NCBI RefSeq assembly: GCF_963966145.1
Contig: NC_091046.1
Location: forward strand, 32,922,001-32,986,000
Source of the DNA: Tenebrio molitor
Lineage: Eukaryota > Arthropoda > Insecta > Coleoptera > Tenebrionidae
DNA length: 64,000 nucleotides
Reading direction: 5' to 3'
Part shown: in pieces, positions 31,750 to 42,040 of the stretch
How the letters are laid out: each line of letters opens with the position of its first letter
Position numbering within the stretch: position 1 is the stretch's first letter
Position numbers and translations under genes: made by a program
Notes under the pieces: model-generated
The model's input: only the letters and a program-made list of their open reading frames with translations
The model's database searches: none
Told to the model about the DNA's origin: nothing

Positions 31750-32809
31750 CATAGACAACACAGTAAACCTATAGAACGCAAACTCCCATAGTTTTTTGTG
31801 TCCCGACGCCATCTACTGGCTTGTGGTAGGTGCAAAATAAGACACAGCCAGCTGGATATCCTGGCTTTTTTATTTATTTTAATTTTCAAAATAATTTATT
31901 TATAAAATCAAAAGACTACATTTATTGTGAAATTTTTATTTTCAATTGTTTTCGATACATTGCCATTGCATTTTTATAAATTTTGATTTGGTGTTTCTTT
32001 TCCTCAATTGCGACAAACAGAGATTTATGGCTTCCTCACCTTCAAAATTTTGCTCTTTATTTTGACATCGAATTTTGCATGTAACGTTTTCGGTACAGCC
32101 CGTAGTTGCAGTCCGAATTTTGGATTAACATTCTGGCTTTTTATAATTTTGATTATGCTCAGCTTTTCTTATTTTCTTTTTGAAACTTTCACAAGAATTT
32201 ATATCTTCATTACTACATAAAACAGGATTTACACAATTTACTTATAGCGCCTTCAGTAGAAATATCGTAGATCATTAGATCGGATGAAAATTCTATAAAA
32301 AATTGTTTTCAGTTAAAATAGAATTATTAATATTTTTTTACTATTACTGGAAGTAAGTCTGGACTGGAAAAGGAGGGAAGTTGTATTGAGTCGAGGGTAC
32401 GGCCACATTCAGCAATCTATTGTTCGTGCCGAAGTATTTGCTGGTAAAATGAAGTCCACACACAGTGTAGCTGTTATACCTACACTTTAATAGGCTACAA
32501 AGTTGATAACTGCTTGTTACCCGTGTTTTTAATCCATTCCATAAAATGCCCAGGATATTTAAATCTATGGCGAGTTCCACATGGTTTAAATACCTTTGCA
32601 CTCTGCAAATTCTCGTAACAGTAGATTTATTATTTATGACTTAATATGTCAAAATATATATATATTTTTTTAATTTTGGCATAAGTCTCCGCGATTTTTA
32701 TTTTTATAAAACGGCAGCGTCCCCTGACGGCTTGTGGTGGGTGCGTTTCCAAAAAAACCGATAAAATGCATAGGAGTTTGCGTTCTATAGGTTTACTGTG
32801 TTGTCTATG
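31750..32809 (-). mobile_element. P-type element A, copy 1
   Basis: It begins CATAGACAACACAGTAAACC then TATAGAACGCAAACTCC, and ends with the inverse TTACTGTGTTGTCTATG. TCCATCAT flanks both ends (31742-31749 and 32810-32817). A THAP remnant is on the minus strand. Copy 2 (34339-35388) is nearly identical. Confidence 0.9.
32344..32610 (-). pseudogene. THAP domain remnant in element A copy 1
   Basis: The minus-strand frame contains CGLHFTSKYF and NRLLNVAVPSTQ, the second half of a THAP zinc finger with its AVP box. The first half, including a FPNPIKYPVHFMEWI-like segment, is better preserved in copy 2 (34985-35191). The same THAP lineage is found in the P element at 18796 (FPNPLKYPARFREWL). No transposase core accompanies it. 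It is interrupted and dead. Confidence 0.6.
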
Positions 32810-32830
32810 TCCATCATCATAGTCCATCAT

Positions 32831-32872
32831 CATAGACAACACAGTAAACTTATAGAACGCAAACTCCTATGC
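32831..32872. mobile_element. Detached left terminus of an A-type element
   Basis: CATAGACAACACAGTAAACT then TATAGAACGCAAACTCCTAT abuts the start of element C copy 2. It is preceded by TCCATCAT (32823-32830). Its proper right half is not adjacent. In the inversion model it is the former flank of element C copy 1. Confidence 0.65.
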
Positions 32873-34338
32873 CATGGATTTATTAGTACTGGATACGGCA
32901 ATACCCTATAAACATATGTCGACTTTGAAAAAACATATCACAGACTTCGGTACCTTCCCCCATTTCATTCTAACCTGTATTAAAATATGTTTCTCTCTGT
33001 TATTACAATACGTATGTCGTTTTGATGTTTCGCAAATGTCAATTTTGAAGTTTGAAATTAATTCAAAAGTCTGAACCTGTGGTCTGAACTGTCATAAAAC
33101 TTCCTGAATTCGTAAAATAGAATAATTGCAATAATGAAAACCTGCAGAATTTGTTCTACTCCTTATAGTTCTTCAAGACAAAACTTATCTTTTCACTGGT
33201 ATGTACCTAAAATAGACGATTCTTTACAAATACCGAAGACCTGGGTGAAAAAATGATTTCAGTTTTCCAAAAGAAACCTTCTTAAGAAACAAATGGATAT
33301 CAGTGTGGAAGAGACAATCAAAGTTGCAAACAATGCGGTTATTTGTTCAAAACATTTTCGGAATTCTGAATAGGATGAATGTAAAAAACCATGCAAAATT
33401 TTAAAAAGGGTTTGAATAGGTATCTTCACAATACCTGAATTTTCGTATCACATCTAATGCCCCCTTTAACCTCAATTTCTCAGAAGAACATTGTAGTGGC
33501 AACAAAGGTAGAGAGTATAAAACTTAAATATTTAATTTCTCTTTCATAACTTACTTACCTATTTTTAAAAATTGTTAGAAAATAAAACTACGGCTACTCA
33601 ATCAGTAGATTCGAAATATAATGCAGATGTAACAGAAGAGCATTTTAGTAGCCCTCGAAAAGCAAAACGACATGTAAATATGATCGAACATGTTGACGAG
33701 CAAAGGGAAATACACTACGAATGTAAGAAAACTGCGAAAGCTCTAAACAAAAACAAGATAAGAAGTAAACTTAACAAAGCTGTATTATTTAATAATGAAT
33801 AAATATAAGAATCTGTTACGACTAATATTTATTTTGGTGTTTTTTTGTAAGTTTCATGGATACGTGTGAGTTTGAATTTACGCACAAATTAAAGTTAAGT
33901 GGTTCACAAAAATATAGGTAGTTGTTGAAGGCAGACAACTCTCTTCACCTTTGTAGTTCAAACCTGGATTTCCTTTTGTGAAATCTTTACCAACAGCATT
34001 GTCAGTGTTTCACATTAGAGTGAAGAATACCTGGCTTTAGACGAATTAGTCATTCTTAATATGTTCAAGTTCTAAAACAATAATACTTGATAAAGTTAAC
34101 GGTTCAAATACTCCTGAACTATGCAAACTTCAGAGAAACAGATTAGAAAAAAGATGACACGAATGACAGGAGAGTAATAAATAATTGATTGATTGAGAAT
34201 TTAAACCAATCAGAGTTGGGGGACTCGCTAAAGGATAGTGCTAATACCCAGATAATGCGTTGAGGGCGACAGAAATAGATGGTACGTCTTGTTCAACTAC
34301 GATGGCTGTACGCCGTATCCAGTACTAATAAATCCATG
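32873..34338 (+). mobile_element. P-type element C, copy 2
   Basis: Ends CATGGATTTATTAGTACTGG and CCAGTACTAATAAATCCATG are perfect inverses. The right flank is TATAGAAC (34339-34346). The matching TATAGAAC on the other side is found, inverted, beside copy 1 at 30232. It carries a THAP exon and a coiled-coil exon on the plus strand. Confidence 0.8.
33134..33802 (+). pseudogene. THAP and coiled-coil remnant in element C copy 2
   Basis: The ATG at 33134 gives MKTCRICSTPYSSSR, then FHWYVPKI, KTWVKK, a stop, and AVICSKHF. The C-x2-C, W and C-x2-HF spacing is that of a THAP domain. After a likely intron ending TTAG near 33576, a second exon encodes SSPRKAKRHVNMIEHV and a Lys-rich coiled coil, ending at 33802. 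No catalytic domain is present. The in-frame stop and missing core make it inactive. Copy 1 carries the same gene on the minus strand. Confidence 0.6.
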
Positions 34339-35388
34339 TATAGAACGCAAACTCCCATAGTTTTTTGTGTCCCGACGCCATCTACTGGCTTGTGGTAGGT
34401 GCAAAATAAGACACAGCCAGCTGGATATCCTGGCTTTTTTATTTATTTTAATTTTCAAAATAATTTATTTATGAAATTAAAAGACTACATTTATTTTGAA
34501 GTTTTTATTTTCAATTTTTTTTGATACATTTCCATTGCATTTTTATAAATTTTGATTTGGTGTTTCTTTTTCTCAATTGCGACAAACAGAGATTTATGGC
34601 TTCCTCACCTTCAAAATTTTGCTCTTTATTTTGACATCGAATTTTGCATGCAACGTTTTCGGTACATTGCAGCCCGTAGTTGCAGCCCGAATTTTGGATT
34701 AACGTTCTGGCTTTTTATAATTTTGATTATGCTCAGCTTTTCTTATTTTCTTTTTGAAACTTTCACAAGAATTTATATCTTCATTACTACATAAAACAGG
34801 ATTTACTTATAGCGTCTTCAGTAGAAATATCGTAGATCAGTAGATCGGATGAAAATTCTATAAAAAATAGTTTTCAGTTAAAATACCTATAATTATCAAT
34901 ATTTTTTTACTACATATTACTGGAATTAATAAGTCTGGACTGGAAAAGGAGGGAAGTTGTATTGAGTCGAGGGTACGGCCACATTCAGCAATCTATTGTT
35001 CGTGCCGTTCGTGTGGTAAAATGAAGTCCACACACAGTGTAGCTGTTATACCTACACTTTAATAGACTACAAAGTTGATAACTGCTTGTTATCCGTGTTT
35101 TAATCCATTCCATAAAATGCACAGGATATTTAATTGGATTTGAAAATCTATGGCGAGTTCCACATGGTTTAAATACCTTTGCACTCTGCAAATTCTCGTA
35201 ACAGTAGATTTATTATTTATGACTTAATATGTCAAAATATATATTTTTTTAATTTTGGCATAAGTTTCCGCGATTTTTATTTTTATAAAACGGCAGCGTC
35301 CCCTGACGGCTTGTGGTGGGTGCGTTTCCAAAAAAACCGATAAAATGCATAGGAGTTTGCGTTCTATAGGTTTACTGTGTTGTCTATG
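34339..35388 (-). mobile_element. P-type element A, copy 2
   Basis: It is the same as 31750-32809 from TATAGAACGC onward and ends GTGTTGTCTATG at 35388. Its outermost left part lies beside element C copy 1 (30232-30259) because C inserted into it and a later inversion separated the pieces. The outer duplication is AAATTCCC (30260-30267), or GGGAATTT (35389-35396) in reverse. Confidence 0.8.
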
Positions 35389-35468
35389 GGGAATTTTCAA
35401 AAACAGACATTTATCGAATGCGACAGGCCGGATAAGAGACGAGTCTCTTATAAATCAAGGAGGCCGTG
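35389..35468 (-). mobile_element. Displaced left end of element D copy 2
   Basis: It reads in reverse as CACGGCCTCCTTGATTTATA then AGAGACTCGTCTCTTATCC, the left TIR of element D. It is followed by CCACACAT, the inverse of the ATGTGTGG found at 31641-31648. Confidence 0.85.
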
Positions 35469-36024
35469 CCACACATTTAAAAAGTTAAATATCAGGTTAT
35501 GTTATATGCTATTTCATTGTCAAAAACTGTCAGTTTATACGTTTTCGTTGTGGAACTTGATCATTTCGGAGTAAAACGAAGCAAGCATTACAAAATTCGA
35601 GGTTCTAAGACGCTAACTTTCCTCTAAATGCGTTTTTACGCACGCAAGTGTGAAGGATCACAGCCATAGACTAATCACAGCAAACTAACGCCGAATCGGA
35701 ATTTCGTCGTGGAACTTGAACATTCCGGAGTAAAACGATGCAAGAATTACAGAAATCGAGGTTTTAAGACGCTAACTTTCCTCTAAATAGGTTTTTACAC
35801 AAGCAAGTTTGAAAGATCACAGCAAAACCGCTCCGAATGCGAATTTCGTCGGGGAACTTGATCATTTCGGAGTAAAACGATGCAAGAATTACAGAATTCG
35901 AGGTTCTAAGACGCTAACTAATTTTTCATGTTCCTGCCATAGTGTCATAAAAGTATAAACTGACAGTTCTTGACAATGAAATGGCATATAACATAACCTG
36001 ATATTTAACTTTTTAAATGTGTGG
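35469..36024. mobile_element. TIR element E with internal tandem repeats
   Basis: CCACACATTTAAAAAGTTAA then ATATCAGGTTATGTTATATG is inverted at 35950-36024. The interior (about 35541-35930) is two and a half direct copies of a roughly 145-170 bp unit starting CGTGGAACTTGA and ending near GATCACAGC. No coding capacity. Confidence 0.75.
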
Positions 36025-36066
36025 TTATTCTAAATTTCACTAGATATCGCCAATTCATCTCCATCA

Positions 36067-36387
36067 CATGACCAACTTCATTAAACTATGTTAACGAATT
36101 TCTTTTCTAGTACCACAAATTTCCCGAAGAACCTCAAACGATTTAGCTCTAACTCCACTGTCGCTGGGAAATTGAAATAAAGGTTTTTCAGAATTGCCAC
36201 AAATAATGCATTTAATGAGCATTTTCAGAGTTTTTTGATTGACAAAATTTCAAATTTGACGGCAATTTTACCTTGATGTCTAACAAACAGGTGGCACCAC
36301 TTCATCACTATCCATGACATACTTCATACGAAGCCCATTTTAATGGAATTGGAATGGCCATAACATAGTTTAATGAAGTTGGTCATG
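36067..36387. mobile_element. MITE F with CATGACCAACTTC ends
   Basis: CATGACCAACTTCATTAAAC then TATGTTA is inverted at 36361-36387. The 42-bp element at 31700-31741 is the same family stripped to its ends. The preceding sequence (TTATTCTAAATTTCACTAGA) also precedes the 31700 copy, showing the locus is duplicated. Confidence 0.75.
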
Positions 36388-37163
36388 ATCTGTTTCAAAA
36401 TCAAAAATCCACCACCTGTTGAATTATGTTGGCAGAAACAAAGAAATCCCTAAAGTAAATTTCATTGTTTTGGGTTGGCTCAATGCTCCGCCAAAATTTG
36501 ACATCGAACTGTTGAGTTTATTACGTAACATAAAATAATTATTATGTACAAAAAGGTGGTAGCTAGGTACCATATCATACCTTTTGAATGAAATAATACA
36601 ATAATAAAAAAACACGATGAACTACGACTAAAACGACTGCCAACAGTTTTCTTTCATAACCCCACTTTTTCCGACACTTGCAAACACACTAAAAACAAAA
36701 GTTGGCGACGTTGTCGGTTGCATTTTCAATAGTAATACAACGAGTGGGTACGAAATTGCCGGAAATTTTCGATCTCAGATACGAGTATTTGTTTCGGCGA
36801 CAATTTTCACGAGTGAGCGAAGCGAACAAGTGAAAATTGTCTTAAGAAACAAATACGAGTGGTCTGAGGAGAAAATTTCCGGCAATTTCGTACCCACGAG
36901 TTTGTATTCGGCATGACAATTCACCGAGCGAAGATTGAAAAATTTAATAAAATAGAAAATAAAATATCCTAGTGGAAACATTTTGTTGGAAATTTTTGGT
37001 GGCAATTTTCACTAGTGAAAATTTCCGCGGCAATTTTTTTAAAACAAACGTGATTGGTCCGTACTGATCAATTTCGTAAATCTGATTGGTCGAGAGAATG
37101 CGAGTTGAATTGTCGAGGCAGAATGCAATGTTGGTGGATTTTTGATTTTGAAACAGATTATAG
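36388..37163. mobile_element. MITE K, copy 2, with a palindromic insert
   Basis: Inverted K termini lie at both ends. The interior matches 2362-2711 in reverse orientation, interrupted by a 175-bp palindrome (36735-36909). Confidence 0.75.
36735..36909. repeat. Palindromic insertion unit
   Basis: AATACAACGAGTGGGTACGA then AATTGCCGGAAATTTTC is inverted at the right. The centre is GTGAGCGAAGCGAACAAGTG. It belongs to a type seen several times in the window (7758-8275, 26696-26800, 37588-37677, 39551-39690). Confidence 0.7.
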
Positions 37164-37310
37164 ATGATTTTTGTAAAAATCGCGAAACAGGGCGATTTTT
37201 GTTTGTCCTTGCTCACATTTTGGCGCATTTGGTCTTTGTATGTTCTTGGAAGTACGCAACCACCCCTAACATTTTTTTTTCAAATGGAAGGGTATGTCAA
37301 GTGACACCTC

Positions 37311-37583
37311 GTTTGAAAGCCCCATAGGACGAGATGGCATTGTTCCTCATGTAATGCAGGCCTTTGCCTAACGGAAAAACAAAATTGTTTTCTTTCATTT
37401 CATAAAAAATAAAACCTGACAATTTTCTAGAATGCTGTTTTTGTTCCACCGTGGAACCGTTTTTTTTTTTAACTGAGTTTTGAAAAAATTATTACTTTAG
37501 AATTGTATGATCATGGGTCGTTATAATTACGTTGCGCGCCAAAAAGTCAAATTAAAAAAAATATATCTTTGGGCCACAAAGGG
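37311..37583 (+). mobile_element. Inverted duplicate of a piggyBac 3' end
   Basis: It is an almost perfect inverse copy of 37682-37948, including part of the transposase C-terminus and the terminal GGGCCACAAAGGG. TTAA follows at 37584-37587. Only a handful of mismatches separate the arms. Confidence 0.8.
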
Positions 37584-37587
37584 TTAA

Positions 37588-37677
37588 GTAATAGCGGGCT
37601 AAAGCCCTCGAGCTGGATTCATCGTTCTCCGGGCGTAATCATCGTTGTAACGCCCTTGGTGCATAAATAGCTATTAC
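37588..37677. repeat. Palindromic unit between two piggyBac ends
   Basis: GTAATAGC at the left is inverted as GCTATTAC at the right. The centre contains GGGCTAAAGCCCTCGAG and CGTTCTCCGGGCG. Both sides run directly into TTAA and a piggyBac terminus, so the unit is the hinge of a palindrome of about 640 bp (37311-37948). Confidence 0.7.
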
Positions 37678-37836
37678 TTAACCCTTTGTGGCCCAAATAT
37701 ATATTTTTTTTAATTTGACTTTTTGGCGCGCAACGTAATTATAACGACCCATGATCATACAATTCTACAGTAATAATTTTTTCAAAACTCAGTTAAAAAA
37801 AAAAAAACGGTTCCACGGTGGAACAAAAACAGCATT

Positions 37837-38353
37837 CTAGAAAATTGTCAGGTTTAATTTTTTATGAAATGAAAGAAAACAATTTTGTTTTTCCGTTAGG
37901 CAAAGGCCTACATTACATGAGGAACAATGCCATCTCGTCCTATGGGGACGTTCTCTGGTGCTACAAAAGGCACATCGAACTTTGGTACCATGAACTGGCA
38001 TGTCAGCCGCCTTGTCTGTTCTTCGTTCTAGTGGGACATGTACCTTATGCCTATTCACCACTGGCTCAGTACTTCGCCGGCCCCGTTGTGGTGTTTGAGG
38101 GTCAGCACCAATGAGTCCTGCTGCTACTGCCAATCGAAATTCTTTCAAAGTCAAGCTTTGGCCGCCATCAACTAGTCGATCTTTCTACAATATGAAAGCA
38201 TTCACTACTACCAGATTGATGAAATGCCAAATAAGCATAAGTGGTTTTTATTCAGATAAAGGTTCATCAGAGTGGTTACCACTTGACCGGATTTTCCAAT
38301 TGCTTCATTTTCTTTTTCCAAGGGATCAACATCTGTATTAGCTCCAGTATATA
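37837..38353 (-). pseudogene. piggyBac transposase, C-terminal part
   Basis: The minus-strand reading enters from element X with TGANTDVDPLEKENEAIGKS, then GQVVTTLMNLYLNKNH. After frameshifts it runs through FKEFRLAVAAGLI to a Cys-rich end (CAFCSTRERPHRTRWHCSSC and CNVGLCL). That end is the C-terminal cross-brace zinc finger typical of piggyBac transposases, which binds the terminal repeats. The N-terminal part is at 47644-48436. Frameshifts near 38155-38230 indicate decay. The catalytic middle between the two visible parts is probably also shortened. Confidence 0.75.
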
Positions 38354-39249
38354 CCGGGTGTAGAATTGGTTTACGAGACATAGGATTTTACATGTAAAAA
38401 TAAAGAGTTTATTATTATTTTTATTATTGGCTCCCCTAATAATTTTATGCCAAAATAGTTAAAATGAAAGTTAGAGAGAATTAAAAATAGTGTCTAATTC
38501 CAGTCTTTGTTTTTTTCTAACATCTTGTGGTACTGAAAGAAAAGCAAGAAAGGAGTTAACACAAAAAAGTAGCACTAGCCATGAAATTTGACTTTTAAAA
38601 TACTACAGGGTCTCTATAAATGATTGTCTGGTCAAGCCAGCCTTGGAAAAAAATTTTACTGTTCCGCTTTTTTGAAACCGATGCCAAATTCTAGTTCGTT
38701 TTCACGGTCACTTCTGACATTAGTGACTGACGTTTCGTTTGCGCTTGTCAGTCGAGTTTTGGTTCCTTATATTCGTTTTATCGCAGTTAATCACAGTTAA
38801 TATACACCAAAAATCAGTATTTTTCAATAAAAATTGCAAGTACGTCCGCTTTTAGAGGTAAATACACTGGCAAAATTTGTGAGGTTATGCTTTAATGTTT
38901 TATGTTTTATTTTAGCTTTATTTTCTTTACAATGGTTTATTCTGTTGAACAGAACACGTTCATTGTTGTTTTTTACTTTCGAAATGGAAGGTTTAACAAT
39001 GGGGATTATCTGTTTGTAAAAATGAATTCCATCAAAATATCTGAACAACATTGTGAACAGATTTTTAACAATCTGGGGTGCGTTTATGAAACACTACCCG
39101 AGTAGAGTACGAGTTGTGTTAGTATGGCGTCGAGTAGTTTACTGGTCGACATATTCAATGAACGCTCCCGAGTAAAAACCTAAAAATTCAGAGCTGTCAC
39201 ACAACCTGCCATTTATCGGCATTTAGAGGTTAAAAGTTGAAAAAAAAAC

Positions 39250-40870
39250 ATGAATAATAATAGTAACCGTAATAAGATTAAAAAAGTAATTGCAATGAAC
39301 ATATTATCATTTGCTAAGAATTTTTTAAATCACCAAGAGGTTTGTACCTATAATTAAATATGTATTAAAAAATAGACATAATTTAGACATAAACGTGTTT
39401 TTTTGTTCGACACTGTCAGAATTTGAGAATTTTCTCCTGTGTGAACGGATTTTGATAAATGTCACAACTTGTCAAAACGAAATGTCAAGTTAATTTTAAA
39501 GATTTTAAGCGATTTGAAGCCTTTAAGGGGCTCGTCGAACAAAAAAACATTGTATTCAACTCGTTCGTGTGTAAATTGGGCTCTTTATGGCATTCGTGGG
39601 CTTTTAAAACGCTCGTTTCACTCGCGTTTAAACTAGCCCAGTCAGCCATAAAGAGCCCAATTTACACACGAACTCGTTAAATAAACTAATATTTTAGTCA
39701 GATGACGAGGAAAGTGACGTGGTCAACAATGGTTTGCTATTAATATTGCAGAAAGGAGAAAAACCCATTCGTATTACTGTATATGTGGAAAATGTTGTTG
39801 CCCATTATAATTCGACCGAATTTCAAAGTCATTTTAGAATGACTTACGAAACGTTCGAACATCTTTTGTCGATAATGAATCCTATTTTAATAAGACATAC
39901 TTCTGGTCCTCCAAACGTTTCACCTGAAAAACAACTGCTTGCAGTAATTTGGCTTTTAGCCACACCTGATTCATATAGGTAGATACAAGTTTAATACAAA
40001 ATTATCATCTGAAAGTAATGCATGTAATAAATGGATAAAGTAATGTAATGAACGTTATTAATTTTTAGATCTATTGGGGAAAGATTTGACTTGGCCAAGT
40101 CTACACTATCTGTATGTTTTGTCAGAATAATTAAAGGTTTATGCCGAATTGCACCAAATTTGATAAAATGGCCTCAAGAAAATGAGATAGAGGGATTAAA
40201 ACGCAAATTTCAAAACTTATGCAGACTCCCACATGCTATAGGAGCCATAGATGGAACTTACATTGCTATTAAAGCTCCAAAAGAAAATCCTGAATCCTAT
40301 ATAAACAGAAAGTGTTTTTATGGAATGACATTGCAAGCTGTTTGTGATCCCTGTTTACAATTTACAGATTGCTTTGTGGGATATCCCAGTTCAGTTAGTG
40401 ATAATCGCATTTTCAGAAATTCTCACATTTATGAAGGTGTTCAAAATCACCCACAAAGATTTTTTCCACATAATGAGTATATTTTGGGAGACAAAGCATA
40501 TCCTGTACTACCATGGCTCATGACACCTTACATCAACCGAGGCAACCTAACTGCAAGGCAGATTTATTATAATTCTGCAGTATCTAAAGGAAGACAAGTC
40601 ATTGAAAGAGCATTTTCATTATTGAAAGGACGGTTTCGAAGACTGAAATACATTGATATGAATCGGACTGATTTAATTCCGGAAACAATTCTAGCTGCAT
40701 GTGTATTGCACAACATTTGCCTGCTACACAATGATGACTTAATTGACCAATATATAAACGAAGGTCGAGAATTAGATAATGATGATCAAAATGCTGATAA
40801 TGCAGCTATGGAGCCACATGGGCGACATATTAGGGATTCTCTGGTAGATTTTCTATGGAATCATCGTTAA
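39250..40870 (+). CDS. PIF/Harbinger transposase, three exons
   Basis: Exon 1 is 39250-39339 (30 codons), exon 2 39698-39978 and exon 3 40069-40870. All junctions are GT-AG and keep the frame, giving 390 residues. The first intron has taken in two repeats (about 39398-39690). The DDE domain shows Asp185 in AIGAIDGTYI, Asp265 in YILGDKAYP and Glu303 in RQVIERAFSLLKGRF, with VLHNICL near the end. A helix-turn-helix (FDLAKSTLSVCF) spans the second junction. No stop or frameshift is seen. The product would cut and paste this element with the Myb-like partner encoded opposite. Exon 1 is the least certain part; its small basic peptide is supported only by phase and splice signals. Confidence 0.88.
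39398..39690. repeat. Two repeats inside the first intron of the Z transposase
   Basis: About 39398-39550 is a repeat with TTTTTTTGTTCGAC at one end and GTCGAACAAAAAAAC at the other; relatives lie near 45045-45130, 45335-45385 and 50576-50790. 39551-39690 is a palindromic unit (ACTCGTTCGTGTGTAAATTG with inverse) centred on CGTTTCACTCGCGTT. Confidence 0.65.
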
Positions 40871-41158
40871 TAGTAAAAAGTTATGTAAGAAGTGGATAGT
40901 GGATATTGTTAATCAATGAAATTATTTCTCAATAAACATAATTTTCATAATTATTGCGCATACATTCAAAAACAAACCTTTTCAATAAAAAGAAGAAAAA
41001 AAATTGAATTTACAATTTTATCAATAATAATAAAAAACAAAAACAAGCTAATAATAAAAAAATAAACAATCTTATGAAACAAAATAAAAACTTTGATAAA
41101 AAAAAAATTAACAAACTTTCCTCAATATCTACTTAATAAGAAAAATCAACCTTGATTT
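40871..41158. terminator. Shared 3' region of convergent Harbinger genes
   Basis: A gap of 288 bp between the two stop codons. It is very AT-rich, with AATAAA-type signals for both strands (for example CAATAAACATAA at about 40930 and, on the minus strand, TTTATT motifs near 41060). Confidence 0.45.
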
Positions 41159-42040
41159 TTACAATTTATCAATTAATTTATCCATTTTCTGGGCAAATAC
41201 TTGTATGGCTTCTCTTTGAATTTCCATCAACTGCTCATGACGAAATCGTTTGCTCTGTTCTTTTTCCTTTTCAGTGTTTTGAATATGTTCCAAGAATTTC
41301 TCGGCTTTAGATTTCCTCTTCTTTATTTTATCTTGCACATCTTTAATATTACTGTTGTTTGAATCTGATGTATTTTCTTCTAATGCATCTTCTATTAATT
41401 TGGTCTCCATGTCTGTCTGTCTTCTAGAAGATGAAGCTATTGCAATTGGATTGACATTTGGCTTTTTCCCAAAGATTTCATCAAATTGACTGAAATACTC
41501 AAATTTTACTGAAGCAGCACCTGTATTTCTCATACTATCAATTTTTTTTTGGTATTGTCTTTTCAAATTTTTAAATTTATTTTCGCACTGAGTTCTATTA
41601 TATTTAAAACCATTTTCATGTAATTTTGCTGAAATGGATTTCCAAACTACATCATTTCTCACACTTGTCGACGTAAATAATGATAGCGACGATTTATATT
41701 GATCAATTAACATGAGAATTGCCTTATGTTCCCATCTGTTATTTATATCAGGAAGATCCGTTTGGTAACTTGTACTTGCACACTTTGAACTTTCATCATT
41801 TGAAGTTTTATCACTAAGAATTGCAGCTTCGGATTCCACAGGTTGACTTATGTCTTCATCCTCTACATACACCAAACAATTATCTAAAATTTAATTATTT
41901 CTATTTATTGTTCAATTAGGTAGATAGGTCTAAAATAATTAACTTGTTTCATCATACATTAATGACAACCCATTTTCATTTTTCATATTGTTCCCTTCAG
42001 TATCCTTAACTAAGGAATATTTAGGTATTGAAGTAGCCAT
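41159..42040 (-). CDS. Harbinger Myb/SANT-like accessory protein, two exons
   Basis: Exon 1 is 42040-41944 (start MATSIPKYSLV) and exon 2 is 41883-41159, joined in phase across a short GT-AG intron to give 273 residues. An acidic N-terminus (VYVEDEDISQ) precedes a trihelix-type Myb/SANT-like domain, roughly residues 80-160: WEHKAILMLIDQYKS, VWKSISAKLHENGF, then CENKFKNLKRQYQKK. Then come a Ser/Asn linker, a Lys-rich coiled coil (KIKKRKSKAEKFLEH) and an amphipathic end. Such proteins accompany PIF/Harbinger transposases and are thought to bind the element's ends and carry the transposase into the nucleus. The frame is intact, and the protein pairs with the transposase at 39250-40870. Confidence 0.85.

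Noticed and set aside
32008..34794. Hydrophobic open frames in elements A (32008-32220 and 34552-34794) suggesting a small membrane protein
   Set aside because: They are the reverse-strand shadow of the AT-rich element body. The meaningful THAP remnant is on the other strand.
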